Of a DNA stretch of 64,000 bases, positions 17,471 to 26,596 are shown piece by piece. Numbering within the stretch: position 1 is the stretch's first letter; each line of letters begins with the position of its first letter. This stretch comes from Pedobacter sp. MC2016-05 (GTDB lineage: Bacteria; Bacteroidota; Bacteroidia; Sphingobacteriales; Sphingobacteriaceae), in the NCBI RefSeq assembly GCF_026239735.1, contig NZ_JAPIVT010000020.1:1-64000 (forward strand). The letters are read 5' to 3'. The translations under genes were made by a program, and so were the position numbers. The notes beneath the pieces were generated by a model, which was given only the letters and a program-made list of their open reading frames with translations, had not been told where the DNA came from and made no database searches.

Positions 17471-18631
17471 TTAAGTATGATTCTCTAATTCAAACTCTTT
17501 ATTAATATCTGGCGTGTTAAAACCCAATTTTGGCGCCGCTTTCGGGGCCAATAACTTTTCATGATCCAAACGAATTGGGCTAACGGTTGTCTTTATTTTT
17601 ACACCATTACCCAAATCTAACTGCTGTTCAATTTGCAGACTTTTATAAGTATTTAACGTCGTGGCGGTTTGGTAATTCAATACCTCTGCACACCAAATTC
17701 CGTGGCTTTCTAAAAGATTGACCCATTTTTTCGTTTCTTCTTTTTTGAAAGTTTCGGCTAAACGAACAATCAGTTTATCTCGATTCTCGAAGGCTGAACC
17801 AGCCTCAACATACAAATCGGAAATATCACATTTAATAATGGCACAAATATTCGGAAGATTTCCCATCGCCATGGCAATATAGCCATCTTTGGTTTCATAC
17901 ATCCCGTAAGGTGCACTTAAATAGGCATGTGCGCTACCCTTCGCTCCACTTCTGTCTGGCAATTTCCCACCATCATTTAAATAGGTGGTGATCACCTCAA
18001 ACTGCACATCTAAAATGGACTCCAGTAAACTCACCTCAACCAAAACACTTTTATTGGTTTTTGCTCTCTTGATTAAGCCGGCTAAAATGCCCTGAGCCAG
18101 ATGATTTCCGCACATAATATCAGAAACCGAAAGACCGAAAGGAACAGGCCCATCGGTATCAACGCCCGATAAAAATGTTAATCCCGAAACTGCCTGAACC
18201 AATAAATCCTGACCTGGTTTATTTTTCCAGGGGCCTTCGTTTCCATAACCGGTTACTACTCCAAAAATAATTTTAGGATTGAGAGTCTGAACATGTTCAT
18301 AATCCAAGCCTATTTTTTCCATTACTCCAGGGCGGAAATTATGCGTCATTATATCAGCCTTGCTGATTAATTTCTTCAACCTTTCTAAATCATCCGGATT
18401 TTTTAAGTCGGCTGCATAGCTTTCCTTATTGCGGTTAATGGTATGGAAAAGCAAGCTATCATCATCAACAAAAAGATTTTTTATCGATAACTGACGACAA
18501 GCGTCGCCGGTTTTCGGGCGTTCGATTTTAATTACCCGGGCACCTAAATCTGCTAGTTTTAAGCCGGCAGATGGTCCTGCCAGAAACTGGCAAAACTCCA
18601 AAACTAAAAGTCCTTCTAGCGGCCTGTTCAT
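17471..18631 (-). CDS. CaiB/BaiF class III CoA-transferase (copy 1)
   Basis: 386 residues and clearly paralogous to the copy at 16141-17304 over its full length. The N-terminus reads LEFCQFLAGPSAGLKLADLGARVIKIE. ADIMTHNFRPGVMEKIG lies near 92-108 and PGQDLLVQAVSGL near 139-151. The expected catalytic aspartate is Asp171 in GLSVSDIMCGNHLAQG. Both copies keep the active-site residue, so neither looks degenerate. Its ATG overlaps the stop of SBP1 by 4 bp (18628-18631), showing tight translational coupling of a solute-binding fold with a CoA-transferase. Probably cytosolic. Together with copy 2 it may form a heterodimeric enzyme or two enzymes with different acids (inference). Confidence 0.92.
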   Translation of the reverse strand: MNRPLEGLLVLEFCQFLAGPSAGLKLADLGARVIKIERPKTGDACRQLSIKNLFVDDDSLLFHTINRNKESYAADLKNPDDLERLKKLISKADIMTHNFRPGVMEKIGLDYEHVQTLNPKIIFGVVTGYGNEGPWKNKPGQDLLVQAVSGLTFLSGVDTDGPVPFGLSVSDIMCGNHLAQGILAGLIKRAKTNKSVLVEVSLLESILDVQFEVITTYLNDGGKLPDRSGAKGSAHAYLSAPYGMYETKDGYIAMAMGNLPNICAIIKCDISDLYVEAGSAFENRDKLIVRLAETFKKEETKKWVNLLESHGIWCAEVLNYQTATTLNTYKSLQIEQQLDLGNGVKIKTTVSPIRLDHEKLLAPKAAPKLGFNTPDINKEFELENHT

Positions 18632-19788
18632 GATAATACCAAAGTTTTAGATTTTTGATATAATTCGTTCATCTTCGATAACACTGCAATTTCGTCTCCA
18701 CCATTCATTAAATAATCCCGAACTACATCGCCTGAGTGATCTTGAAAAAACATAGAGCCATGATAACGAGGACGAAGAAATGCCCGTTGTAAAGCAGGTA
18801 AAGTATTTAAAAAATAATTGTGACTTTGGCGGTTAACCTCTTCATTTTTCCAGGCTGATAAATGCCCAGGCTGCCCACCGTTTTCGAAAAACAAGGTAGA
18901 TTGACAGGCTGGAGAACCCACAAATTCCACATACTTGGCTGCTACGTCAAGCTCCTTACATTTAGATGATATGGCCAAACCGGTTCCACCTAAAGTACTT
19001 CTTAAGTTCGTTTTTCCATCAAGGGAAATCATATCGTGAAAATGTAAGGTTTTGCGGGCATATCCGTTTCTTGAATAATTTGAGTAGCCATACGCAAACG
19101 GACAATAGGCAATTTCATCTGTTAAAGTCATCGCTTCATAAACCTGAATTGGATTTCTATTGAAGTTTGCCTGATCTATTTTCGAGGCTAGTTCGCGATA
19201 CATTTCTAAGGCCTTAACACCCGTTTGCTGCGACACTACTTCATCATCACCTTGACAAGGATCCTCGCCCAAAGAGCAGCAGAGGGTATAAAAGTTCATG
19301 AGCACATCGATTGGAATTCCAGCAAAGGCAACCAATCCCCTATCGGCAAGTCCTAATAAATCGTCGAATGATTTCGGCAATTCCAAATCTTTATTGACAA
19401 ATAAATCTGGCCGGGAAGCCGCCACAGGGGTTGCTGCATCTATCGGAAGTGCCCATAAATGTTCATCATAGAAATAGCTTTCGTAGGACTGACCCACCGA
19501 ATTTCGTTCCTGATCAGCAAGATAATCATCAGAAAGATAAAAATCTAAGGGCACGATCGACTGTGTTTTCGCAGCAAAACCAGCCCAGGGATGATCAATT
19601 ACGAGTAAATCGAATCGTTCTGCCAGTTCCTGAATGGAGAAATCGGCAAACTGTTGCAAACTCCTTTTCTCCCAGGTGATGTTAACATTTGGATATAATT
19701 CGGAAAAACGCTGGGCCGTAGCCACCATAGGCAAAAGCCCGCGACTATGATTCCAGGTTATTCCTTTTAAGTTAATTGTCTTCTCCAC
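18628..19788 (-). CDS. Solute-binding-protein-fold protein without signal peptide (SBP1)
   Basis: 386 residues starting at GTG 19788, with an in-frame TAA directly before it, so no hidden signal peptide is possible. It begins at once with the lobe-1 strand INLKGITWNHSRGLLPMVATA, where a normal periplasmic binding protein begins after signal cleavage. SBP-like segments follow: RFDLLVIDHPWAGFA, DDYLADQERN, LWALPIDAATPVAASRPDLF, and STLGGTGLAISSKCKELDVAAKYVEFVGSP. It first appears after a repeat-bearing 139-bp gap behind GH2 and overlaps the CoA-transferase start by 4 bp. Only distantly similar to SBP2. A cytosolic binding or allosteric partner for the CoA-transferase is my inference; a transporter role is unlikely without permease genes. 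Confidence 0.82.
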   Translation of the reverse strand: MEKTINLKGITWNHSRGLLPMVATAQRFSELYPNVNITWEKRSLQQFADFSIQELAERFDLLVIDHPWAGFAAKTQSIVPLDFYLSDDYLADQERNSVGQSYESYFYDEHLWALPIDAATPVAASRPDLFVNKDLELPKSFDDLLGLADRGLVAFAGIPIDVLMNFYTLCCSLGEDPCQGDDEVVSQQTGVKALEMYRELASKIDQANFNRNPIQVYEAMTLTDEIAYCPFAYGYSNYSRNGYARKTLHFHDMISLDGKTNLRSTLGGTGLAISSKCKELDVAAKYVEFVGSPACQSTLFFENGGQPGHLSAWKNEEVNRQSHNYFLNTLPALQRAFLRPRYHGSMFFQDHSGDVVRDYLMNGGDEIAVLSKMNELYQKSKTLVLS

Positions 19789-19927
19789 TTATCTTAATTT
19801 TATTAGTATTTTATCAGGTGGGTAACCCAACCGCTATGTTTCTTTTATTTCTCTTATTCCTCATGGCCGGTGTCTTCACCAACCATTTTAATTTTTATGG
19901 CATCACCAATGGGCTAAATTCAAACTA

Positions 19928-22492
19928 TCATTTCCCAGTTTTAATTGTAATTGATGCTGATGTTAAACCTCCGGCTGTAGCAGTCAGTTTTATAATCCCT
20001 GCCTTCTCCGTTGATTGAAGAATGGCCAGGCATAAACCATGAAATGCTTTTCGGTAGTTTGCCTTAAATGGCTCCAAACTTGCCTGGAAACCATTGTCAA
20101 CGCCAGCGATAAAACCATCGCCTTCTACCTTGAAGTCCACTAAATGATCCGCATTCGGCACTAAATTACCAGCAGCATCTAAAACCCGAACCGTTACAAA
20201 TGATAAGTCGGTACCATCAGCTTTAATATCTTTCCTATCAGCGATTAATTCTATTTTGGCTGCTGCGCCCGTGGTTTTCACTTCTTTAACTAAAACTTCT
20301 TTACCATTTTTTCTGGAAACTGCTTTCAGTGTTCCCGGCTCGAAGTTGACATTCCAAAGCACATGTAAATCATCATCCTTTTTTGATCTTTTACCCAATG
20401 ATTTCCCGTTAAGGTACAACTCCACTTCATCGGCATTGTTGTAATACGCCCAAACCTCAACAGATTTGCCTGATTCCCAATTCCAATGAGGCAAAATATG
20501 TAAAACAGGTTTATTGGTCCATTCGCTTTGATACATGTAATAAGAATCTTTCGGGAAACCTGCTAAATCCACAATTCCGAAATAGGAACTTCTGGCCGGC
20601 CATGGATAAGGCAAGGGCTCTCCTAGGTAATCAAAACCTGTCCAAACGAATAAACCGGAAACGTGATCATATTTTTTTGCTTCCTTCCAGGTTTCTTCAT
20701 GTGTAGAACCCCAATAGGCCGAAACATTGTCGTATGATGATGCAGACCATTCCTTATTGCCTTCGGTAAATTTGGTTTTTCCATCTTTAGGCCAACGGCG
20801 AATGGTATCTGCCGTATCGTAAAAACCTCTAGTTTCTAAAGCAGATGTCGTTTCTGTAGCAAGAAATTTTACTCCTGGATAGTTTTTTGGGAAATCTGCA
20901 TATTTTTTATGATTGTAATTTAGTCCGTAAACATCAAGCGCATTTGCCTGGTAAATAAAGTTCTTTTTTGCATCAGTTTCTGTTAATGCTGAAATCACCG
21001 GACGAGAAGTGTCTAAATTTTTAACGATACCTACCAACTCTTTGGTAATCGCAATGCCAGTACTATCAAATTGCTCACGAATTTCGTTACCCACACTCCA
21101 AAGAATAATGGATGGGTGATTACGGTCGCGTTTAATCATGTCTTCCAAATCACGTTTGTGCCATTCTGGAAAATTTAAATGGTAATCATTTTTGGTTTTC
21201 TTTTTCGCCCACATATCAAAAGCCTCGTCCATTACCAAGAAACCCATTCTATCGCATAAATCTAAAAACTCGGGTGCTGGTGGATTATGAGCAGTACGAA
21301 TGGCATTCACGCCCATTTCTTTCATAATTTCCAGCTGACGTTCCATTGCTCGAACATTAACCGCAGCACCTAATGCGCCTAAATCGTGGTGCAAACAAAC
21401 ACCATAAATTTTCATCGGTTTGCCGTTTAAAGAAAAGCCTTTTTCCGCATCGAAGTTGAAAGAGCGAATTCCGAACATGGTTTCGTAGGAATCGAGTATT
21501 TTACCGTGTTGAAGAATCTGAGTAACCAATTTATACTGATTAGGATTTTCTACAGACCAAAGCATCGGATTTTTTATATCGAATAGTTTGGTAGACACAT
21601 TTTCTTCTTTGCCTATTTTTTTAACCTTGTAAGTTGCATTGTTTACTAATTTACCGTTTGGGTCATATATTTTCTCAATCACATCAGCCGACTCAATCCT
21701 ACCAGTTTCATTTATAATCTTTGTATTTATTTCAACAATAGCATGAGGATCTGGATAATGCACATCTTTTACATTTGCTTTAACAAAATCTGCAGTTACA
21801 AAAGTTCCCCATTTTGCCACTGCAATTTTAGCTGTAGAGCTTAGCCAGACGTTTCTGTAAATTCCAGAACCGGAATACCAGCGGGAATCCGGCTGTGCTG
21901 AATTATCAACTTTAACTGCAATGATGTTTTTACCTGATTTAAGAAACTTGCTTATTTCATAAGAAAAAGAAGAATAACCGTAAGGTCTTTTGCCCAAGTA
22001 TTTACCATTAATCCAGACTTCACTATTTTTATACACCCCGTCGAATTCGATGCTGATTACTCGGTTTTGAAAATCTGCAGGCGCTGTAAATTCTTTTCTA
22101 TACCAACCAATTCCTGTTGGAAGACCACCGCCTTCGGGTTTAGCGGGATTTTTTTCGTCAAATTTCCCTTCAATGCTCCAATCGTGGGGTAAGGTAAGTT
22201 TTCTCCATTTTAAATCGCTGTATGCTGGAGATTTTGCTCCTGGCTCGTCACCTAAAAAGAATTTCCAGTTTTTATTGAAATTTGTTCTGGTGCGGGATTC
22301 AGAAATCGCCTTTACTGGGCGAGTCGTCATTTCGAGGCTGGGATTGGGTGAGCCGAAGCAATCTGATTCTACAAATGAGATTGCTTCGTACCTCGCAATG
22401 ACGGTGTTGGTTGATTTTGCCTCGCAATAACGAGACACCGACAACGTCGCTATCAAAAAAACCAAAACCCTAAAATTTTTCAACATCTTCAT
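19928..22492 (-). CDS. GH2 beta-galactosidase-family enzyme with repeat-derived N-terminal insert
   Basis: 854 residues from ATG 22492 (a GTG at 22504 overlaps the previous stop). A Sec signal ends near SRYCEAKS. Then ~35 residues (IARYEAISFVESDCFG and following) are the translation of a family-A intergenic repeat, before the real domain begins at RTNFNKNWKFFLGDEPG. The sugar-binding sandwich, Ig-like domain and TIM barrel follow. NHPSIILWSVGNEI holds the acid/base Glu and VKFLATETTSALE the likely nucleophile. The C-terminus has DUF4982-like and Ig-like domains (IELIADRKDIKADGTDLSFV). Periplasmic removal of beta-galactose, or a related sugar, from pectin side chains is expected. Not broken by the insert. 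Confidence 0.92.
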   Translation of the reverse strand: MKMLKNFRVLVFLIATLSVSRYCEAKSTNTVIARYEAISFVESDCFGSPNPSLEMTTRPVKAISESRTRTNFNKNWKFFLGDEPGAKSPAYSDLKWRKLTLPHDWSIEGKFDEKNPAKPEGGGLPTGIGWYRKEFTAPADFQNRVISIEFDGVYKNSEVWINGKYLGKRPYGYSSFSYEISKFLKSGKNIIAVKVDNSAQPDSRWYSGSGIYRNVWLSSTAKIAVAKWGTFVTADFVKANVKDVHYPDPHAIVEINTKIINETGRIESADVIEKIYDPNGKLVNNATYKVKKIGKEENVSTKLFDIKNPMLWSVENPNQYKLVTQILQHGKILDSYETMFGIRSFNFDAEKGFSLNGKPMKIYGVCLHHDLGALGAAVNVRAMERQLEIMKEMGVNAIRTAHNPPAPEFLDLCDRMGFLVMDEAFDMWAKKKTKNDYHLNFPEWHKRDLEDMIKRDRNHPSIILWSVGNEIREQFDSTGIAITKELVGIVKNLDTSRPVISALTETDAKKNFIYQANALDVYGLNYNHKKYADFPKNYPGVKFLATETTSALETRGFYDTADTIRRWPKDGKTKFTEGNKEWSASSYDNVSAYWGSTHEETWKEAKKYDHVSGLFVWTGFDYLGEPLPYPWPARSSYFGIVDLAGFPKDSYYMYQSEWTNKPVLHILPHWNWESGKSVEVWAYYNNADEVELYLNGKSLGKRSKKDDDLHVLWNVNFEPGTLKAVSRKNGKEVLVKEVKTTGAAAKIELIADRKDIKADGTDLSFVTVRVLDAAGNLVPNADHLVDFKVEGDGFIAGVDNGFQASLEPFKANYRKAFHGLCLAILQSTEKAGIIKLTATAGGLTSASITIKTGK
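22325..22403. repeat. Family-A inverted repeat lying inside the GH2 coding region
   Basis: CGTCATTTCGAGGCTGGGATTGGGTGAGCCGAAGCAATC is followed by GATTGCTTCGTACCTCGCAATGACG. The element keeps the reading frame and contributes about 26 codons between the signal peptide and the first sandwich domain of GH2. Confidence 0.9.
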
Positions 22493-22493
22493 T

Positions 22494-23600
22494 CTAATTT
22501 TCACCTACAAAGTTCACTTTACTTTTACCTAAATCTTTCGAGGTTGCCACCGCGATTCCGCGTTGATCTTGCTTGTTTACCGCACAATAAAAATGATAAA
22601 CTATTCCTTTATACTTTAATACGAAAGATTTATGAGCATACAACTCATCATATTTCTCTGATGATTCAATCAAATTATCTCCGGTCCAATCGGTCCAGTT
22701 AATTAAATCTTTAGATACCGCAAAACGATTGAATGATCCTTTTCTATCTTGCCAAAAAGCACCAAAATAGAACATCACGTAGTTGGCGCCTATCTTTTGG
22801 ATTACCGCATCGCCCGTAATTCCAACAGGATGATGTACCACAGGATTTTTGTTGAAACGCTGCCAATGAACCATATCATCTGAAACTGCCATTCCAATTC
22901 GTTCATACCAACGTGTTTTTTTATTATTCACCAAAGAATCGCCAACGGCATTATAATACATTACAAAGGGGTGTCCAGTCAACCGTTTTGGGTCTTCAAT
23001 AACTGTACTTTTGAAGAGTTTGTTTCTATTTTCCCACCAACGAACATCCTTATCCCCCGATGTTAAAACAGGCTTATCCAGCCTACTCCACTCTTGCACG
23101 ACTGATGGATGATTTTTTGCGTAAGCCATCCCTATTGAAAGTGGTTCTACTTCGTAGCCCTTCTCTTTTCCACCAAAGTACGACATCCAATATTTGCCAT
23201 CAAACCGGTTTACACCATAGTTTCCACCCCATTTAATATCTAGCAATGCGTTGTAACCCGCTTTCTGATTATCATCCCACAAACCATCGTTGCCAAATGC
23301 CATCAATTTGCCTTGATTTTCCCAGTGCAAAAGGTCTTCACTTTTTGCTAACCAGGTTTCGTAACCACGTCCGCTAAAGATAAGATAAGTCATAAACCAG
23401 TATTTTCCCTTTCTAAATATAGTCGGGCAATCCATTTTATGGTCATTATCTTGAGGAACCATTACCAGGCCATACTTAAAAGGCGTTTTAACTTCCTGGT
23501 ATATCTTTTCCATATCTGCCTGAGGAACAGAATTTGCAACCTGAGCTTGCACACTGAATGCCTCAAAAACCAAAAAGAGAATGATGATAAACTTATTCAT
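22494..23600 (-). CDS. Five-bladed beta-propeller glycoside hydrolase (GH43/GH32/GH130-like)
   Basis: 368 residues with a clean signal peptide (cleaved near VQAQV, residue 20), so exported. Repeated blade motifs are visible: KMDCPTIFRKGKYWFMTYL, FDGKYWMSYFGG, HPFVMYYNAVGD, IGMAVSDDMVHWQRF, NYVMFYFGAFW and FAVSKDLINWTDW. An Asp in the first blade (MDCP) and acidic residues such as TVIEDPKR and GDAVIQKIG are candidate catalytic positions. It overlaps the GH78 stop by 8 bp and abuts GH2, so the three side-chain enzymes are translated as a unit. The exact GH family cannot be fixed by eye; an arabinosidase or galactosidase acting on pectin is plausible. Confidence 0.75.
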   Translation of the reverse strand: MNKFIIILFLVFEAFSVQAQVANSVPQADMEKIYQEVKTPFKYGLVMVPQDNDHKMDCPTIFRKGKYWFMTYLIFSGRGYETWLAKSEDLLHWENQGKLMAFGNDGLWDDNQKAGYNALLDIKWGGNYGVNRFDGKYWMSYFGGKEKGYEVEPLSIGMAYAKNHPSVVQEWSRLDKPVLTSGDKDVRWWENRNKLFKSTVIEDPKRLTGHPFVMYYNAVGDSLVNNKKTRWYERIGMAVSDDMVHWQRFNKNPVVHHPVGITGDAVIQKIGANYVMFYFGAFWQDRKGSFNRFAVSKDLINWTDWTGDNLIESSEKYDELYAHKSFVLKYKGIVYHFYCAVNKQDQRGIAVATSKDLGKSKVNFVGEN

Positions 23601-26352
23601 TTGTACAGATAAACTTATAATGTCCAGAACCTATTGTAATTTTTGCCTTGCCGTTCTCGAAGCTTAAGGCATTCATCTTTGGATTTAACTCATCTGTAAT
23701 GGTTTGTTTTGTTTTACCTGGAAAGTATATATCAGCTTTCGTATTAACCGGAATATTTACCTCAATCGTAAAGTTTTTGTCAATTTTGTTCCATTGCGTT
23801 GCTATTTTCCCGTAAGGAGAATCATAACTTACATTTGCAGAAGTTAAGTCTCCAACTACTTCCGGCTCAATTACAATATGCTTAAAAGCAACTGAATGTT
23901 CAGCCTGACGAATACCACCGATGCCGCTGTAAAGCCATTCCATTAAGTGCCCAAGCATAAAATGATTATTCGAAACCGTTGGAAGTGCAGCCCACGATTC
24001 TGTTAAAGCGGTTGCACCTTTGGCAATTTGCATTCCATAACCAGGTACGTCAGAGCGGCTATTCATGTCGAAAATCACATCTGATCTTCCTGCCTCTTCT
24101 AAAACTCGAAGAACATAGCGGTAGCCGATATCGCCAGCTGTTAAACTGTTTTTCCGATCTCTAATATCCTTTACTAAATTATCAATCACTGCTTTTTTAT
24201 CCTGATCTGCTACCAACCCCATGTAAATCGCCATGGCATTCGCGGCTTGCGAACCCGTTGCATATTGCTTGGTTTTAGGATCGAAAAACTTATCATTAAA
24301 AGATTTTCTTACCTCAACCGCCAATTTTGAATAACTTAAAGCATCTGCTTTTTTACCCAGAAGTATAGCCATTTTTTCTAAAATTTTTAAGTCGTAATAA
24401 TAGATCGCCGTGCCGGTAACCCCCATTGGAGTGAGTTGAGAAACACCTGGAGGTTTTGGCCCTAAATCATACCAATCTCCCAAACCTTGTGATAAAATAT
24501 GGTTGTTAGCTTTGGTTGCAAGGTAGTTAATGTAGCCTTGCATCATTGGATAATAATCAATCATTGCTTGCTTATCGCCATACCATTGATATAAATACCA
24601 GGGAAGTAGAATGCCACTGCTTCCCCACTCTGGAGAATCGCGGAACATATCGCCTCCCCATTCAAATTTCACATATTCTGGCGCAATTTCTGGAATAAGG
24701 CCGTTAGGCAATTGCGAATTCCTCATATCCTCCAGGGCTTTTTTGAATAGTGGCGCCGCAGCGTAGTTGTAGCCTACGGAATTACCCATTAAATGCAATT
24801 GCTCTAACCATCCAAGTTTTTCGCGATGCGGACAATCGGTAAAAACACTCACCATGTTGCTTTTGATCGACCAATCAATCAACTTAAAGGTTTTATTAAA
24901 AAGGTCGTTTGATGTATTGAATTCTCCCACCTGTTCTGCAGCATTTCGAACATGATAGGCTCTTATATTTAAAATTGCAGTTTTATTTGGATCATTTTCC
25001 GTGTAGAAGGGGTTAGCGCCTTTCACTTGCAAATATCTAAATCCGGTGTAGAAGAACTTTGGTCTCCATATTTCAATTCCATCACCTTTTAAGATGTAGG
25101 TAAAGTAAGATGGGCCACCGATATTTTTTTGCGTCACCGAGCCATCTTCTTTAATTAACTCTGCTGGTGTAATGCGAATAGTATCGCCTTTTTTACCGCG
25201 AACTTTCAATTCTATTATCGATGATGAATTCTGCCTCATATCGTAAACCCATTCACCGTTAGGAACACGAGTAGTTTTTATAGAAGAGGTATATTCAAAA
25301 ACTTTTACAGGATCTTCGTTTTGGGCATTTAATTTCGGTCCATCGACCAACAAAGCCGATTTCCATTGCTGATCATCAAATCCTGCTACATTCCAGTTTT
25401 TTTGCTCGAGGTTTGCGTTGTAATCTTCACCGCCATAAATACTTGAAAATGTAACCGGTGAAGGAGCCGTTCTCCAACTCTGGTTACTGATGATATTTGC
25501 AGAAGTACCGTCTGTATATTCAACCAAAACACGGCAAATCACTTTCGGATAACCATAAGCTACCTTTAGTTTTCTATATCGTTCTTTAACCGGAGGAACA
25601 TAATAAAAACCATTTCCAAGCATTACACCAACAGCATTTTGCCCTTTTTTAATCTGTTTGGTTACATCGTAAGTAACATACAGTGCTTCTTTATCGTATT
25701 TCGTCCATCCCGGCGCAAGAAAATCATCGCCAACCTTTTCGCCGTTTAAACTCATTTCGAAATGACCTAAACCCGAAATAAAAGCCGTTGCTTTTTTTAT
25801 GGTTTTAGTAACAAAGAAATCTTTACGGAACATTGGCAGTACATTGGTCCCGTTATATTTATCTTTTTTACCATCGACAGGTAAAACATTGATGTTCGAA
25901 TCTGCCAGTTTTTCGTACGCAATCCATTTTGCGCCCTTCCAATCCTCAATATTTAGCAAACCCATTTGCCAATAAGCAGTGGCGCTCCAGGGAGATACAT
26001 TTCCAAAATTATCCCATACCTTAACTTTCCAATAATAGGTTTTGGTTGATAAAAGTTTAGCGCCTTGATATTCTATCTGAATGGATTGTGCAGAATTTAC
26101 TTTCCGGGTATCCCAAACATCGCCAATATTTTGATTCAACTTTGTAATGCTGCTCGAAACCAGAACCTGGTATGCTGCCTGCGTCACATTTCGTTGATCA
26201 GATTGTAATTTCCAACTTAGGCTTGGCGAAGTAAAATCTACTCCGATCGGATTATTACGATAGCCTAAACTTAGACGAGCAACCGTAATTTCTTCCGCGT
26301 ACAGCGAAAAACTAAATAAGAATAGCCAGGAAAAGATGAATAGTTTGCTCAT
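23593..26352 (-). CDS. GH78 alpha-L-rhamnosidase (left arm)
   Basis: 919 residues with signal peptide (LYAEE). Domain order is typical of GH78. An N-terminal fibronectin-like domain (LSLGYRNNPIGVDFTSPSLSWKL) and a jelly-roll (ATAFISGLGHFEMSLNGEKVG) come first, followed by the DUF4981-like sandwich. The (alpha/alpha)6 catalytic barrel carries the signature TDCPHREKLGWLEQLHLMGN with the general-acid Glu, and a C-terminal sandwich closes the protein. It is the first enzyme behind SusC/SusD, 244 bp downstream and past a hairpin. It cleaves alpha-L-rhamnose from imported rhamnogalacturonan oligosaccharides in the periplasm. Family certain; backbone versus side-chain linkage unresolved. Confidence 0.95.
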   Translation of the reverse strand: MSKLFIFSWLFLFSFSLYAEEITVARLSLGYRNNPIGVDFTSPSLSWKLQSDQRNVTQAAYQVLVSSSITKLNQNIGDVWDTRKVNSAQSIQIEYQGAKLLSTKTYYWKVKVWDNFGNVSPWSATAYWQMGLLNIEDWKGAKWIAYEKLADSNINVLPVDGKKDKYNGTNVLPMFRKDFFVTKTIKKATAFISGLGHFEMSLNGEKVGDDFLAPGWTKYDKEALYVTYDVTKQIKKGQNAVGVMLGNGFYYVPPVKERYRKLKVAYGYPKVICRVLVEYTDGTSANIISNQSWRTAPSPVTFSSIYGGEDYNANLEQKNWNVAGFDDQQWKSALLVDGPKLNAQNEDPVKVFEYTSSIKTTRVPNGEWVYDMRQNSSSIIELKVRGKKGDTIRITPAELIKEDGSVTQKNIGGPSYFTYILKGDGIEIWRPKFFYTGFRYLQVKGANPFYTENDPNKTAILNIRAYHVRNAAEQVGEFNTSNDLFNKTFKLIDWSIKSNMVSVFTDCPHREKLGWLEQLHLMGNSVGYNYAAAPLFKKALEDMRNSQLPNGLIPEIAPEYVKFEWGGDMFRDSPEWGSSGILLPWYLYQWYGDKQAMIDYYPMMQGYINYLATKANNHILSQGLGDWYDLGPKPPGVSQLTPMGVTGTAIYYYDLKILEKMAILLGKKADALSYSKLAVEVRKSFNDKFFDPKTKQYATGSQAANAMAIYMGLVADQDKKAVIDNLVKDIRDRKNSLTAGDIGYRYVLRVLEEAGRSDVIFDMNSRSDVPGYGMQIAKGATALTESWAALPTVSNNHFMLGHLMEWLYSGIGGIRQAEHSVAFKHIVIEPEVVGDLTSANVSYDSPYGKIATQWNKIDKNFTIEVNIPVNTKADIYFPGKTKQTITDELNPKMNALSFENGKAKITIGSGHYKFICTNE

Positions 26353-26489
26353 TAAATAACTTACATCTTTTGGATGTTTTACCTAGGTTTATAATTGGTT
26401 ATCAGCTTCAAAAACAACAAAAGAAATTAATTCTTTATGTCAACATTCAGGTTTATAGTTAAACGTTAAACCTAGTTACGCTACTAATT

Positions 26490-26497
26490 CAAATATA
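26490..26497 (-). promoter_or_regulatory. Possible -7 box (TATATTTG) upstream of GH78
   Basis: On the minus strand the octamer TATATTTG matches the Bacteroidota TAnnTTTG -7 element and lies ~140 nt upstream of the GH78 ATG, past the hairpin that follows susD. No convincing -33 TTG is seen at the right distance, so this is a weak call in an AT-rich region. Confidence 0.25.
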
Positions 26498-26556
26498 AAT
26501 AATTTTTTTAAATATGAAAAGTGATAACGTTGTAATAATTCTGTAGCGAAATAAGT

Positions 26557-26590
26557 AGCAGCAGCTAATTATTAATACTTAGCTGCTGCT
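26557..26590 (-). terminator. Hairpin after susD, possible partial terminator
   Basis: A perfect 12-bp stem (AGCAGCAGCTAA at 26557-26568 with TTAGCTGCTGCT at 26579-26590, 10-nt loop) begins 6 bp past the susD stop. The minus-strand sequence beyond it is moderately T-rich (ACTTATTTCG). It would let susCD be expressed more strongly than the enzymes downstream. Confidence 0.6.
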
Positions 26591-26596
26591 GGTAAT

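Noticed and set aside
14910-19788. A conventional ABC sugar importer
   Set aside because: Both SBP-fold proteins lack signal peptides and no permease or ATPase gene is encoded in the window.
26490-26497. A confident internal promoter for the GH78 operon
   Set aside because: The -7 octamer fits but no -33 partner exists; kept only as a low-confidence feature.
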